Source: Azophilus sp965221465
Lineage (GTDB): Bacteria; Pseudomonadota; Gammaproteobacteria; Pseudomonadales; Azotimanducaceae
Assembly (NCBI GenBank): GCA_965221465.1
Contig: OZ244892.1
Location: 2,170,001 to 2,234,000 of the forward strand
Length of the DNA: 64,000 nt
Reading direction: 5' to 3'
In this document: in pieces, positions 17,207-26,115 of the stretch
Layout of the letters: each line of letters starts with the position of its first letter
Numbering within the stretch: the first letter of the stretch is position 1
Position numbers and translations under genes: made by a program
Notes under the pieces: generated by a model
Told to the model about the DNA's origin: nothing
Database searches by the model: none
The model's input: the letters and a program-made list of their open reading frames with translations, nothing else

Positions 17207-19729
17207 ATGTTCGATTACCGATTGCGGAGCCCTGCGGCTCCATTCACAGCCTTGCTCATGGGCTTGATTGCGGCTGCCTTCACGCCCGCGGCACTGGCGG
17301 AAGCTCAATCCGCCGCCGGCGCCATCGAGGAAGTCATCGTCACCGCCCAGCGGCGCGAAGAAAACCTGCAGGACGTGCCGATCAGCATCACCGTGGTGGG
17401 CGCCGAGCAGATCGAGCGCTCCGGCATGCGAGGTGCGCGCGATTATGTGCAGCGGCTCGCCAACGTCACTTTCAACGAGAACGACCAGCAGGGCACCAAG
17501 AACGGCGACGTTTCGATTCGCGGCATCAGCGATCTCACGGCCGGCGGCAACGAGCGCATCATCCAGTCGCGCCCGGCCATCGGCATGAACGTCGACGAAT
17601 TCAGTGTCAGTTCCGTGGCCAGCGGCTCCGCCAACCCGCCGCTCGACGACATCGAACGCATCGAGATTCTGCGCGGCCCGCAAGGCACCTACTTCGGGCG
17701 CAACGCGACCGGCGGCGCCGTCAACATCGTCACCCGCAAGCCGGACGAGAACGCCATGGCCCGGGTCAGGGTGGGTTACGGCAGCTTCGAGACCTACACC
17801 GTCGGCGCGGTCGGCAACGTGCCCGTCAGTGACGACCTGTTCGTCCGCGGCGGCATCGCCTTCGAACAGAGCGACGGCGCCGTACAGAACCTGAGCCACA
17901 CCGGCAACGATTCAGACTACGAAGACGTGAACGCACGGCTCGCGATTCGCTGGCAGCCGGAAAACTGGACGATCGACCTCTCCGGACAGATCGTCCGCGA
18001 AGACCAGGGCAACCTCGGCAAGATCCCCACCGGCCAGCGGCCGGCCGGCTTTCTGAACTTCGGGCCCGGCGCCAGCGGCACCACCGACCCGGTCAGCACC
18101 TGCGGATTGGGCGACGAGATCTTCTTCCAGAACGGCAACGACCGGTACAACTGCGAAGATCAGGATACCTTCCAGGAAGTCGAGAACAGCCTCGTCATTC
18201 TGCGCGTCCAGTACGATGCCGAGCGCTTTACGTTCACCTCCATCACCGGCAACCAGCGGTCGGATTTCGAGCAGTTCGAAGACCTCGACAACTCCGGTTG
18301 GGACATCTTCAACCGCTGGAACCGCTACGACGCCGAGTCCTTCAGCCAGGAAGTGCGGCTGAATTCAGCAAACGACTGGGCAATCGGCGGACGCGCCTTC
18401 GACTGGACCGTGGGCGGCCTGGTCTACAACGACCGGTTCAACGTCGACAACCGCATTGTCGCCGGTCAGGACGTCTTTCCGGGATTCACCAGCCTCGGCA
18501 TCGCCGCACCCGGCGACCGGCCCAACGAAAACGAGCAGAACGTCGAACGGGACGGCTGGGCGCTCTTCTTCGACCTTTCCTACGAGATCGTCGACGACCT
18601 GACGCTGTCGTTCAGCGGCCGGTACTCCGAAGACAACGACGAACAATGGTGGGAGAACACCTACGCCTCCTTCGATTGCGGCACCCGGCCGGTCGTGGAT
18701 GGCGTACCGGCGCCGCTGCTCCCCGGCTGCGAACTCAGGCCCGATCAGCACCCGTTGCCGATCTATCAGACCGGCGACGGCGGCATGTTCGTATCCGGCG
18801 GCCGTTACGCCCAGGACGCGTTCAATTCCGGCACCAACGACAGCACCGATTTCTCGCCGCGCATTGGACTCAGCTGGGCCGGCTGGGAAGACCACAACCT
18901 GTACTTCACCTGGTCTCGCGGATACCGTGCGGCAGGCATACGCGTAACCCCCGAGTTCAATGGGCGCGCCGCCGCTGCGGGAGAGGAGGCGGCCGGCGAC
19001 TCTCGTTCCTTCTTCGACAAGGAACGGGTCAGCAGTTTCGAGTGGGGCTGGAAAGGCAGCTTCAACCAGGGCCGTACCTATGCGGAACTGGCACTGTTCC
19101 TGACGCAGTGGGAAGACATGCAGGTGCGCCTCGACCGGTTCGTCTGCCCGCTGGCGAGCGGCGAACTGGTGCCGTTCGACAGCCCGCAAGGCGTCGATTG
19201 CGCGGGAGGGCCGCAGCCGGACAGCCGCGTCAACAACGCCGAAGAGGCGGAGTCGAAGGGTTTCGAGTTCTCCGTGCAGTCCCTGGTCGGGGAAAACCTG
19301 CAACTCGGCGCATTCGCCGGTTATGCCGATGCCGAATTCAAGGATTTCAAGAACTCCGTATTCGGCGATGTCAGCGGTCAGCCGTTGCCGAACGCACCGA
19401 AATGGACTGCCGGCGCCAACGGGCAATTCAACTGGCAGGTGGGCTCCGCGGATGCCTACCTGCGCGCCGAAATCATCTACCGGGACAGCTTCACCGCCCA
19501 ATTCGCTCACCAGGATCGGCCCGAGTTCCCCTACGTTGCCGACGACGTGACGCTGGTGAACCTGCAGGCCGGCTTCGACTGGGACAATCACAACCTGAAC
19601 CTGAGTGTCGACAACCTCTTCGACGAGGACTACACCCTCGCCGCGGAAGACTTCTCCCAGACCGGCACCGTGGTGCAACCGCACCCGGCCTGGGTGAGAA
19701 TCAGTTGGACGACGCGATTCGGCGAGTAG
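17207..19729 (+). CDS. TonB-dependent outer-membrane receptor
   Basis: An 840-residue receptor. A signal peptide (about 1-31, ending AALA) is followed by a TonB box (EEVIVTAQRREENLQDVPISI region) and a plug domain with VSIRGISD and RIEILRGPQGTYFGRNATGGAVNIVTRKP. A long beta-barrel closes with VRISWTTRFGE. Such receptors import large or scarce molecules (siderophores, vitamins, glycans, hydrophobic compounds) using energy from TonB. The subtype resembles receptors common in catabolic clusters of marine gammaproteobacteria, but the ligand is unknown. Start ATG 17207 has a strong AAAGGGGG site. A downstream oxidoreductase and nitrilase may process the imported substrate. Confidence 0.95.
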   Translation: MFDYRLRSPAAPFTALLMGLIAAAFTPAALAEAQSAAGAIEEVIVTAQRREENLQDVPISITVVGAEQIERSGMRGARDYVQRLANVTFNENDQQGTKNGDVSIRGISDLTAGGNERIIQSRPAIGMNVDEFSVSSVASGSANPPLDDIERIEILRGPQGTYFGRNATGGAVNIVTRKPDENAMARVRVGYGSFETYTVGAVGNVPVSDDLFVRGGIAFEQSDGAVQNLSHTGNDSDYEDVNARLAIRWQPENWTIDLSGQIVREDQGNLGKIPTGQRPAGFLNFGPGASGTTDPVSTCGLGDEIFFQNGNDRYNCEDQDTFQEVENSLVILRVQYDAERFTFTSITGNQRSDFEQFEDLDNSGWDIFNRWNRYDAESFSQEVRLNSANDWAIGGRAFDWTVGGLVYNDRFNVDNRIVAGQDVFPGFTSLGIAAPGDRPNENEQNVERDGWALFFDLSYEIVDDLTLSFSGRYSEDNDEQWWENTYASFDCGTRPVVDGVPAPLLPGCELRPDQHPLPIYQTGDGGMFVSGGRYAQDAFNSGTNDSTDFSPRIGLSWAGWEDHNLYFTWSRGYRAAGIRVTPEFNGRAAAAGEEAAGDSRSFFDKERVSSFEWGWKGSFNQGRTYAELALFLTQWEDMQVRLDRFVCPLASGELVPFDSPQGVDCAGGPQPDSRVNNAEEAESKGFEFSVQSLVGENLQLGAFAGYADAEFKDFKNSVFGDVSGQPLPNAPKWTAGANGQFNWQVGSADAYLRAEIIYRDSFTAQFAHQDRPEFPYVADDVTLVNLQAGFDWDNHNLNLSVDNLFDEDYTLAAEDFSQTGTVVQPHPAWVRISWTTRFGE

Positions 19730-19947
19730 CAGGCTTCGCTTCGGTGACAACGCCGTGCACTGTCGCGCTTGACGCAATGGCTGGCGCGGTCCTGGCGACA
19801 GGGCCGGCGCCCGGCTGCGCAGGGTACGAACCCCCCGCCAGAAGTCGGGATACGCGACCGAACATGCCGTTGGGCGCCGAAACGGGAATGGCTGCCGGAT
19901 ACCGACGGCTTGTCGGCCTGGGGCATCGCCCTGTCGGGTAACGGCTC

Positions 19948-21525
19948 GTGAATGCCGAATTCGACGTCGTCGTCATCGGCGCCGGCGTCAATGGGCTGGC
20001 CTGCGGCGCCGTTCTCGCCCGCGAGGGCCTCAAGGTCTGCGTCGTCGAACGCAACCGCTGGGTGGGCGGCGGCGCCGTCACCCGGGAAGTGACGCTGCCC
20101 GGCTTCAAGCACGACCTGTACGGCTCCTCCCACGTCTGGATTCAGTGCAACGCCGATTTCAAGAGCATTCAGCCCGAACTCGAGCGCTACGGTCTCAAAT
20201 ACATCGAGCCCGAGGACCAGATCACCGGCCACCCGGACTGCAACGGCGGCCCGGGAATCGTGATCCACAAGGACATCGACCGCACCTGCGAATCCATCGC
20301 CGCCTACTCTTCCCTGGACGCCCGGCGTTATCGCTCGGTATACGACGAGTTCGAAACGATCCGCGAAGGCTTCGTCAAGGGCTTCTTCTCCCCGCCATCC
20401 CCCCCGAGCGCCCTCCCCCGCGCCCTGGAGACCACCCAGGTCGGCATGCGCCGGCTGCGCGACTTTTCCATGTCGGCACGCGCCTGGGTGGAAACCTATT
20501 TCGAGCACGATTTCGTGCGCGCCGTGCTCATGAACTGGGCGCTGGCCCCGCAGATCCTGCCGGACCAGGGCGGCGCCGGGCAATCCTTCTACATCATGAT
20601 TCCGGCCATTCACCATTACGGGCAGGCCATTCCCGAAGGCGGCAGCCAGATGCTGCCGAACGCCATGGCACGCTACATCGAAGCCCGGGAAGGGCGCGTC
20701 TTCACCGGCTGCGCGGCCGAGAAGATCCTGGTCGAAAACGGCAAGGCCAGCGGCGTCGACACCGAAACCCAGGGCCGCATCGGCGCCCGCCGGGCCGTGG
20801 TCTCGGGCCTGGAACCGCGCCAGACCTTCCTGAAACTGCTAGACGAAAGCAATCTGGAGGAAGACTTTCTGGACATGGTGCGGGGCTACAGCTTCGGCAA
20901 GATTTCGGTGTGCCGGGGCCACCTCGCCCTCGAGGAGCCACCGCAGTTCGCCAACGGCGAGGACATGAGCCGTTGCGCCTTTCATCGCATCGTCGATTCC
21001 ATGGAGCAGATGACGCGCTACTACGCGGAGTTGTCCATGGGCATAGCCCCCACCGACCCGTTCCTGTGGAGCGCCTGCTGGACACTGCTCGACCCGACGC
21101 GAGCGCCGGCAGGCAAGCACACGCTCATCTTCGATACCTTTGTCTCCAACTGGCTGGCCTCCGGAGAGACCTGGGCGGAGATCGGCGAGGATTACACGCG
21201 CCGCGTGCTGCTCGGCAAGCTGAAGCGCTACGCGCCGAACATGGACGAGCCAAACATCCTCGCCCTGGCGGTGCACACCGGCGAAAACCTGGAGGCCGCC
21301 AACCCCAGCTTTGTCGAGGGCACCACCAACGGCGGCGAACGCATCGAGTCGCAACTCGGTTGCTTCCGCCCGTTCCCGGGCTACGCCCACTATCGCTCTC
21401 CGGTGCGCGACCTGTACATGACCGGGCCCCACTGCCACCCCGGCGGTGGCATCTCGGCCATGGGCACCATTACCGCCAACGTGATGCTCGACGACATGGG
21501 CATCAAGCCCGCAAACTTCTGGTAA
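19948..21525 (+). CDS. FAD-dependent oxidoreductase, phytoene-desaturase-like
   Basis: A 525-residue flavoprotein with the dinucleotide-binding start DVVVIGAGVNGLACGAVLAREG (about residues 5-26) and VVERNRWVGGGAVTRE. The C-terminal MTGPHCHPGGGISAMG, where the FAD ring is usually contacted, matches the CrtI / NAD(P)-FAD oxidoreductase family. Members desaturate or isomerise hydrophobic substrates. There is no carotenoid cluster here, so phytoene is an unlikely substrate. The start is GTG 19948 because the family glycine motif follows at once. Only 30 bases separate it from the nitrilase gene, so the two probably share an operon. Confidence 0.88.
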   Translation: MNAEFDVVVIGAGVNGLACGAVLAREGLKVCVVERNRWVGGGAVTREVTLPGFKHDLYGSSHVWIQCNADFKSIQPELERYGLKYIEPEDQITGHPDCNGGPGIVIHKDIDRTCESIAAYSSLDARRYRSVYDEFETIREGFVKGFFSPPSPPSALPRALETTQVGMRRLRDFSMSARAWVETYFEHDFVRAVLMNWALAPQILPDQGGAGQSFYIMIPAIHHYGQAIPEGGSQMLPNAMARYIEAREGRVFTGCAAEKILVENGKASGVDTETQGRIGARRAVVSGLEPRQTFLKLLDESNLEEDFLDMVRGYSFGKISVCRGHLALEEPPQFANGEDMSRCAFHRIVDSMEQMTRYYAELSMGIAPTDPFLWSACWTLLDPTRAPAGKHTLIFDTFVSNWLASGETWAEIGEDYTRRVLLGKLKRYAPNMDEPNILALAVHTGENLEAANPSFVEGTTNGGERIESQLGCFRPFPGYAHYRSPVRDLYMTGPHCHPGGGISAMGTITANVMLDDMGIKPANFW

Positions 21526-21555
21526 ACCCACCAACCGAATCGACCCGAGGCCCCC

Positions 21556-22749
21556 ATGGATGCGCAGTCACTTCCCGTCAAGGAAACACAGATGAGCCAC
21601 TCACCCATAGAAAAGTACACGGCGCTGGTCATCCAGCCCCATGTGCGCGTCGCCAGCGACCGCGCCGACATCAAGCGGAATCTCGACCGCGTGCTCAACC
21701 TCATCGACTTCGGGGTCGGTTATTTCTGGGAACTGCCGGCGCGGCTGGCCGTGCTTCCCGAATACTTCCTGCAAGGCGTCACCACCCCCGGCAAGGGCGA
21801 GCACGGCATCGACAGCTTCATGAAGAAGGCCATCGCCATCGACGGCCCGGAAATGCAGGCGCTGGGCGACAAGGCCAGGGAATACAACCTGTACATCGCC
21901 GGCGGCGGCGTGGTCGAGCAGGTGCCGGAATTCCCGGACCGCTGGTTCAATACGGCGTTCATCATCGGCCCGTCCGGCGAGGTGGAACTGCGTTACCACA
22001 AGTGGCACATTCCCGCCTCCATCGGGCTCGGCACCAGCCCCCACGACCTGCTCGACGAATACCGCGAAGTCTTCGGCGCGGACATCCGCGATCTGTTCCC
22101 GGTCATCGACACCCCCATCGGCAAGCTCGGCACCATGACCTGCCACGACGGCTGCACGCCGGAAGTGTCGCGGGCGCTCGGTTACAACGGCTGCGAGGTG
22201 ATCTGTCACCCGGTGGCGTTGCAGGAGGCCGAAGGCGTTTCCGAACCCTGGGATTTCTGGACCTTCACCCGCCGCACACGCGCACACGACAACATGTGCT
22301 ACCTGCTGGGCTCCAATTGGGGCACGGTGGATTACGACTTCTACCCCCGCGCGTTCTGTGCCGGCAACTCGTTCATCATCGACTACATCGGCATGATGCT
22401 GCGCACGGCGCCCTACCCGGAAGAGCAGGTAATCGCCGCGCCCATCGACATCGAGGCCCTGCGCGAGCACCGCTCCCGCTGCAACCACAACTGCTGGGTC
22501 GACGTGCGCACCGAGGGCTTCCGGCAGATCTACGACACGCCCATCTACCCGCCCAACCAGTTCCCGACGGGCAAACCGCCGCGCACGCTGGCGGACAAGA
22601 TGCAGCCGGTCGAAGAGGTTTTCGCCCAACTGTACGAGCGCGGACAATTCATGCCGCCCGCCGGCATGACGGCCGACGACATGCCGGCACGTCACCGGCA
22701 ACGAATCGGCGCCGCACAGGCAATCGGTGCTCTGAAGAAGGAGGGGTAA
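21556..22749 (+). CDS. Nitrilase-superfamily amidohydrolase
   Basis: A 397-residue carbon-nitrogen hydrolase. The catalytic triad is visible: E69 in LPEYF, K149 in YHKWHIP and C196 in TCHDGCTPE. Such enzymes hydrolyse nitriles or amides in the cytoplasm through a thioester on the cysteine. It is longer than typical members (about 270-350 residues), with a C-terminal extension ending in an alanine-rich helix. GAGG precedes ATG 21556. It follows the FAD oxidoreductase closely, suggesting a two-step pathway on one nitrogen-containing substrate; that is inference. Whether it is a true nitrilase, amidase or N-carbamoyl hydrolase cannot be told. Confidence 0.9.
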   Translation: MDAQSLPVKETQMSHSPIEKYTALVIQPHVRVASDRADIKRNLDRVLNLIDFGVGYFWELPARLAVLPEYFLQGVTTPGKGEHGIDSFMKKAIAIDGPEMQALGDKAREYNLYIAGGGVVEQVPEFPDRWFNTAFIIGPSGEVELRYHKWHIPASIGLGTSPHDLLDEYREVFGADIRDLFPVIDTPIGKLGTMTCHDGCTPEVSRALGYNGCEVICHPVALQEAEGVSEPWDFWTFTRRTRAHDNMCYLLGSNWGTVDYDFYPRAFCAGNSFIIDYIGMMLRTAPYPEEQVIAAPIDIEALREHRSRCNHNCWVDVRTEGFRQIYDTPIYPPNQFPTGKPPRTLADKMQPVEEVFAQLYERGQFMPPAGMTADDMPARHRQRIGAAQAIGALKKEG

Positions 22750-22791
22750 TCCGAAAGTTGCACGGCATTTGGTTCATGATCGGAGCAAGCT

Positions 22792-23079
22792 ATGAAGGTC
22801 GTCAGCGAATTGGCGGATATCGAGTTTCAGGTAGGCGCCATCGGCCGACACGGCGACGAACTGATCGTCGATAGCGCGTCGGACAGCACCTTGGCCGCCC
22901 GGGTTTTCATCTCCCCAAAAGATGCCAGGGCCGCAATCCGGCGCGTGCTGGCAAGCCCTTCCGCCTGGGGATTCCTGCTGAGGTTACCCTTCACCCGACA
23001 GAGCACCGGGCAAGAGACCGCAGACCACAAAGCCTGGGAAGAGCGGCGTCGCAGCGTCGGGCTGAACAAGCCCTGGTAG
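22792..23079 (+). CDS. Small conserved-looking hypothetical protein
   Basis: This 95-residue protein begins MKVVSELADIEFQVGAIGRHGDELIVDS and continues with VFISPKDARAAIRRVLASPSAWGFLLRLPF, an alternating strand-helix pattern. GGAGC precedes the ATG by about six bases. I do not recognise a named family. There is no signal peptide, although the WGFLLRLPF segment is hydrophobic. It follows the nitrilase by 42 bases and may be its operon partner. The pattern looks like a real protein rather than a chance frame. Confidence 0.6.
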   Translation: MKVVSELADIEFQVGAIGRHGDELIVDSASDSTLAARVFISPKDARAAIRRVLASPSAWGFLLRLPFTRQSTGQETADHKAWEERRRSVGLNKPW

Positions 23080-23404
23080 GCAACTCGAGAAAGAATTCGA
23101 TTCCGCGGAGAATCGATCCTCCGACCCGGCTCCGAGAACCGGCATGCAGTAGGTGCATACGCCTCACCGAATGGCTCGCCGGGTTCGAAACCAGCATCGG
23201 CCAGGCATCTGCGATTGCGTCGTTTGATCGGTCAGGCGATACAGCTTGGCGCGGAATCGCTTGCCTCGAGCGTGGTCTTGCAGTCCGCCCGGGTCCATGA
23301 GAAATGCAAGCAACCACGAATGGTCGGTCAACCGTCGATGCGCGTAGTCGGAAGCGCCGCCCGCTCATCGTTGACGTCAAAATGCTGGTGTTTATGATGC
23401 ATTC
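23080..23404. other. Intergenic, no gene recognised
   Basis: These 325 bases hold only short, poor-quality frames. I see no tRNA, terminator or mobile-element end. The stretch before 23405 is AT-richer (ATGCTGGTGTTTATGATGCATTC, broken here into its visible AT-rich run only) and probably carries the promoter of the small antitoxin-like gene. Confidence 0.4.
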
Positions 23405-23653
23405 ATGCGAACCACAGTAACCATCGAGGACGGTCTGGCAGCACAGATCGAGGCGATACGTCGGCGCGAAGGGTCGAGTTTCGAGGCCGCGCTCAACCGG
23501 TTGCTGAGGCTTGGCATTCTGGCAGATGCCAAGCCTTTGAAGCCCAGGAAATTTCGAACACCCACAAGCAAGCTGGGCCTGAAAGCGGGTATCGACCCGA
23601 CGCGCCTAAATGCCCTGTTCGACGAGTTGGATGTCTCGGATTCGTTCGGATAA
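23405..23653 (+). CDS. Orphan VapB-like antitoxin
   Basis: The 82-residue protein starts MRTTVTIEDGLAAQIEAIRRREG with SFEAALNRLLRLGI, the N-terminal ribbon-helix-helix arrangement of VapB-type antitoxins (DUF2191 group). The C-terminal half (LGLKAGIDPTRLNALFDEL) is the usual toxin-binding tail. A VapC PIN-domain toxin would normally follow within a few bases, but the next 60 bases contain none, and the neighbouring gene is on the other strand. It is therefore an orphan antitoxin, either a relic or a regulator acting on a distant toxin. Confidence 0.75.
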   Translation: MRTTVTIEDGLAAQIEAIRRREGSSFEAALNRLLRLGILADAKPLKPRKFRTPTSKLGLKAGIDPTRLNALFDELDVSDSFG

Positions 23654-23714
23654 CGACCAGCAGCCTTGGTAGCGCGATAAAGGCCGGCGCCGACACAGCC
23701 GGCAAGCGTGGAAT

Positions 23715-24422
23715 TCAGGCGCCCCTTCTGCTGGCGAGAGCGCGTTCGAGTTCGGCGATTCGAGCCTCGGCGGCGCGAGCTTCTTCCTGGGCCGCTCGAG
23801 CTTCACCCTTGAGAGCCCGAACTTCAGCCAGGACCTCGGCCCTGTTCAGCAGGTACTCACCACTCACCGGATCGAAGAACCGCAATTCTCCGCCTTGCAG
23901 GCACAGGTCGAGACCGAGCGTTGTGCTGTGGATCGTCAAAGTCCCGTCGACCGTTTCAGATCCGGTGATCGCTTCGTAGGAGTCTCCGACGAGCCGAAAA
24001 CCGGCAAGCGCCGGGCTCAAGAATCTGCCATGCGGGTCGTGCAGCCAGTATTCGCCGACACCGAGGGCGGCGTATCGGTCGCGCTTGGCGCCCAGATCGT
24101 ACCGCCAGGTACTCGGCGAGAGAATCTCCAGGACGAAGTCGGGCACGCCGCCCGGTTCTTCCCAAAGCTTGTAGGTGTCGCGCATGCGATGACCGCCGTT
24201 CATCACCACGTACATGTCCGGCGCTATGCGATTCCCGGGGTTTCCTTCCTCGAGATAGATAAAGTGATCGCCCGTAACGTACACCTCGGGCCGGGGTAGA
24301 AAGTGCACCCGGACGGCATCGACGGCATAGCGATAGAAGTCTCCCTGGTAATCGCCGTCGGGCATCGGGTTGCCGTCCGTCTCGGGGTACTCAATGACGG
24401 GCAAACGAACGGGATCGGCCAT
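23715..24422 (-). CDS. Uma2-family PD-(D/E)XK nuclease-fold protein
   Basis: A 235-residue protein of the Uma2/DUF820 family. The restriction-like core shows RIAPDMYVV, then PDFVLEILSPST with the acidic and glutamate positions of the PD-(D/E)XK fold, and DLGAKRDRYAALGVGEYWLHDP. The last 50 residues (LAEVRALKGEARAAQEEARAAEARIAELERAL region) form a coiled coil seen in many members. These proteins are abundant in cyanobacteria and other phyla, and their function is unproven. It stands alone, convergent with the orphan antitoxin gene and divergent from the LLM oxidoreductase. Confidence 0.88.
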   Translation of the reverse strand: MADPVRLPVIEYPETDGNPMPDGDYQGDFYRYAVDAVRVHFLPRPEVYVTGDHFIYLEEGNPGNRIAPDMYVVMNGGHRMRDTYKLWEEPGGVPDFVLEILSPSTWRYDLGAKRDRYAALGVGEYWLHDPHGRFLSPALAGFRLVGDSYEAITGSETVDGTLTIHSTTLGLDLCLQGGELRFFDPVSGEYLLNRAEVLAEVRALKGEARAAQEEARAAEARIAELERALASRRGA

Positions 24423-24701
24423 CGGTGCGACCTCCGTGGCAATTGCGCGTACGACGACGCCTTGCCGGCGACACTAGCATAGGGGCAGGTTTTCCGAAAC
24501 GACGTGAACTGGAATTGTCGTCGCTGCGACGCCGTTCGGAAGGCGAAGGCCCCCATCCCAACCGTGGGCAGGGAACGTCGCTCTGTGTGAGAAAACAACC
24601 TGTCACGGTGTGCGGTATGATTCCACAGCCTGTTCGAGCGGTCCCGTAGCGCACCCCAGCCGAATCTAGCGCCTGCTCAGAGCCGCACAAAGGAGAATGC
24701 A

Positions 24702-25571
24702 ATGAACCTCACCAAGCCCGGCGTCTGGTATTTCACCGATGGCATGTCCGCCACCGAAGCGGCCGAAACCGCCCAACGCATCGAGTCCCTCGGCTACAGC
24801 GCACTATGGATTCCGGAGACCGTGGGCCGGCACCCGTTCGCGCACGCGGCCTGGCTGCTCGCGAATACCGGCGAACTGGTGATCGCAACCGGCATCGCTT
24901 CGATTTACCACCGCGAGCCCGGCGTCACGCTGGCGGCGCAGAAAACGCTCGCAGAACAATCGGGCAACCGCTTTCTGCTCGGCCTCGGCGTCTCCCACAA
25001 ACCGATGGTCGAGGATGTGCGGGGGCTCACCTACGGCAAGCCAGTAGCGACGATGCGTTCCTACCTGGAAAAGATGCAAGCCGCGCCCTACAGCGGGCCG
25101 AACCCCGATGCCGACCCCCCGTGCGTAATCGCCGCTCTCGGCCCGAAGATGCTCGAACTCGCCCGGGATGCCTGCCAGGGCGCCCACCCCTACTTCACCT
25201 CGCCGGACCACACGGCAATGGCGCGCGAAATCCTCGGCCCGGGCCCCTGGCTCTGCGTCGAGCAGAAGGTCATCCTCACCGAAGATGCCGACAAGGCCCG
25301 GGCAGCCGCGCGGCAAACGGCACAGATGTACATGGCGCTGCCCAACTACCGAAACAACTGGCTGCGCATGGGGCTCGACGAGTCCGACATCGACAACGGC
25401 GGTTCCGACCGCTTCGTCGACGCCACCTTCGCCTGGGGCGATGCAACCGCGATCCGCAATCGCATCCAGGCGCACTACGACGCCGGCGCGAGCCATGTGT
25501 GCATTCAGCCCGTACACCCCGATTCCCCGTTCGGCACCTTGCACTGGGACGCGTTGGAAGCCCTCGCCTGA
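24702..25571 (+). CDS. LLM-class (luciferase-like) flavin oxidoreductase
   Basis: A 289-residue TIM-barrel enzyme of the luciferase-like monooxygenase class: MNLTKPGVWYFTDGMS, ALWIPETVGRHPFAHAAWLLANT, VIATGIASIYHREP and RFLLGLGVSHKP. This is the pattern of the TIGR03620 group, annotated as F420-dependent. Whether this organism makes F420 or the enzyme uses FMN is unknown from the window. AAAGGAG lies eight bases before ATG 24702, so the start is secure. It would oxidise or reduce a small organic substrate in the cytoplasm. It is probably monocistronic, followed by tRNA-Gln. Confidence 0.9.
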   Translation: MNLTKPGVWYFTDGMSATEAAETAQRIESLGYSALWIPETVGRHPFAHAAWLLANTGELVIATGIASIYHREPGVTLAAQKTLAEQSGNRFLLGLGVSHKPMVEDVRGLTYGKPVATMRSYLEKMQAAPYSGPNPDADPPCVIAALGPKMLELARDACQGAHPYFTSPDHTAMAREILGPGPWLCVEQKVILTEDADKARAAARQTAQMYMALPNYRNNWLRMGLDESDIDNGGSDRFVDATFAWGDATAIRNRIQAHYDAGASHVCIQPVHPDSPFGTLHWDALEALA

Positions 25572-25697
25572 GAATGCGGCGAGGTAATTGCCGGGCAATT
25601 CCGGTGCCGCGCCGCGACCGGTGGCGGCAATGTCACGGGGCTCGCGAGCATGCCGCATAGAACGCGTTGACAGTGAGATGAGCGCCGATACACTGCG

Positions 25698-25747
25698 CGA
25701 CCCTGCGAAGGTCGAGGACAGGTGTTCGAATCGCCTCAGCCGTGCCA
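25698..25747 (+). pseudogene. tRNA-like 3-prime half (relic)
   Basis: Fifty bases match tRNA positions 27-76 exactly in layout: a five-pair anticodon stem CGACC/GGTCG around CTGCGAA, a five-base variable loop, a T-arm AGGTG-TTCGAAT-CGCCT, seven acceptor bases and GCCA. The 26 bases upstream do not form an acceptor partner or a D-arm, so this is not a complete tRNA. It ends three bases before tRNA-Gln. It is probably the remnant of a tRNA gene that once stood in tandem. Confidence 0.5.
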
Positions 25748-25750
25748 CTT

Positions 25751-25825
25751 TCGGCGCTCGTCTAACTGGTAGGACAGGAGACTTTGACTCTCCAGATCGT
25801 GGTTCGAAGCCACGGCGCCGATCCA
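25751..25825 (+). tRNA. tRNA-Gln (anticodon TTG)
   Basis: Seventy-five bases fold fully: a perfect seven-pair acceptor stem TCGGCGC/GCGCCGA, a D-arm GTCT-AACTGGTA-GGAC, an anticodon arm GGAGA-CTTTGAC-TCTCC with anticodon TTG, a four-base variable loop and a T-arm CGTGG-TTCGAAG-CCACG, with encoded CCA. The weak U1-A72 first pair is typical of tRNA-Gln. The discriminator base is T rather than the G of E. coli tRNA-Gln. Confidence 0.92.
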
Positions 25826-25937
25826 GCACGGGGTTACCCGCCACAATACAAGACCGCGGCATTCAGACCTGCGCGATGACGTTCCAATTGCCTCTGTCGG
25901 GGCGCGCCGTTGCGCCGGCCTGTCAAATCGTCCGGAT

Positions 25938-25956
25938 GGGGAGGTGCCCCCTCCCC
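25938..25956 (+). terminator. Strong hairpin downstream of tRNA-Gln
   Basis: GGGGAGG pairs with CCTCCCC around a five-base loop, followed by a second small hairpin CCAGA/TCTGG at about 25964-25979. There is no T-run, so this is only a candidate terminator or processing signal between tRNA-Gln and the secreted RidA gene. Confidence 0.35.
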
Positions 25957-26115
25957 GCCCCTTCCAGATTGCGGTCTGGAGAGTTCTAATTGGCGACCAT
26001 GTACGGGCTCGGAAAAACAGACATTTGGTTACACCATTTCCAGCTGGGCATGTGACGTTCAGCGCACCTCCATCTGGCCGTGTACCATGAACGGCCATTT
26101 GCGAGGAGATTCCCC

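Noticed and set aside
20145..22874. A 909-codon plus-strand frame
   Set aside because: Out-of-frame shadow over the flavoenzyme and nitrilase genes; composition is proline/arginine/histidine-rich without domains.
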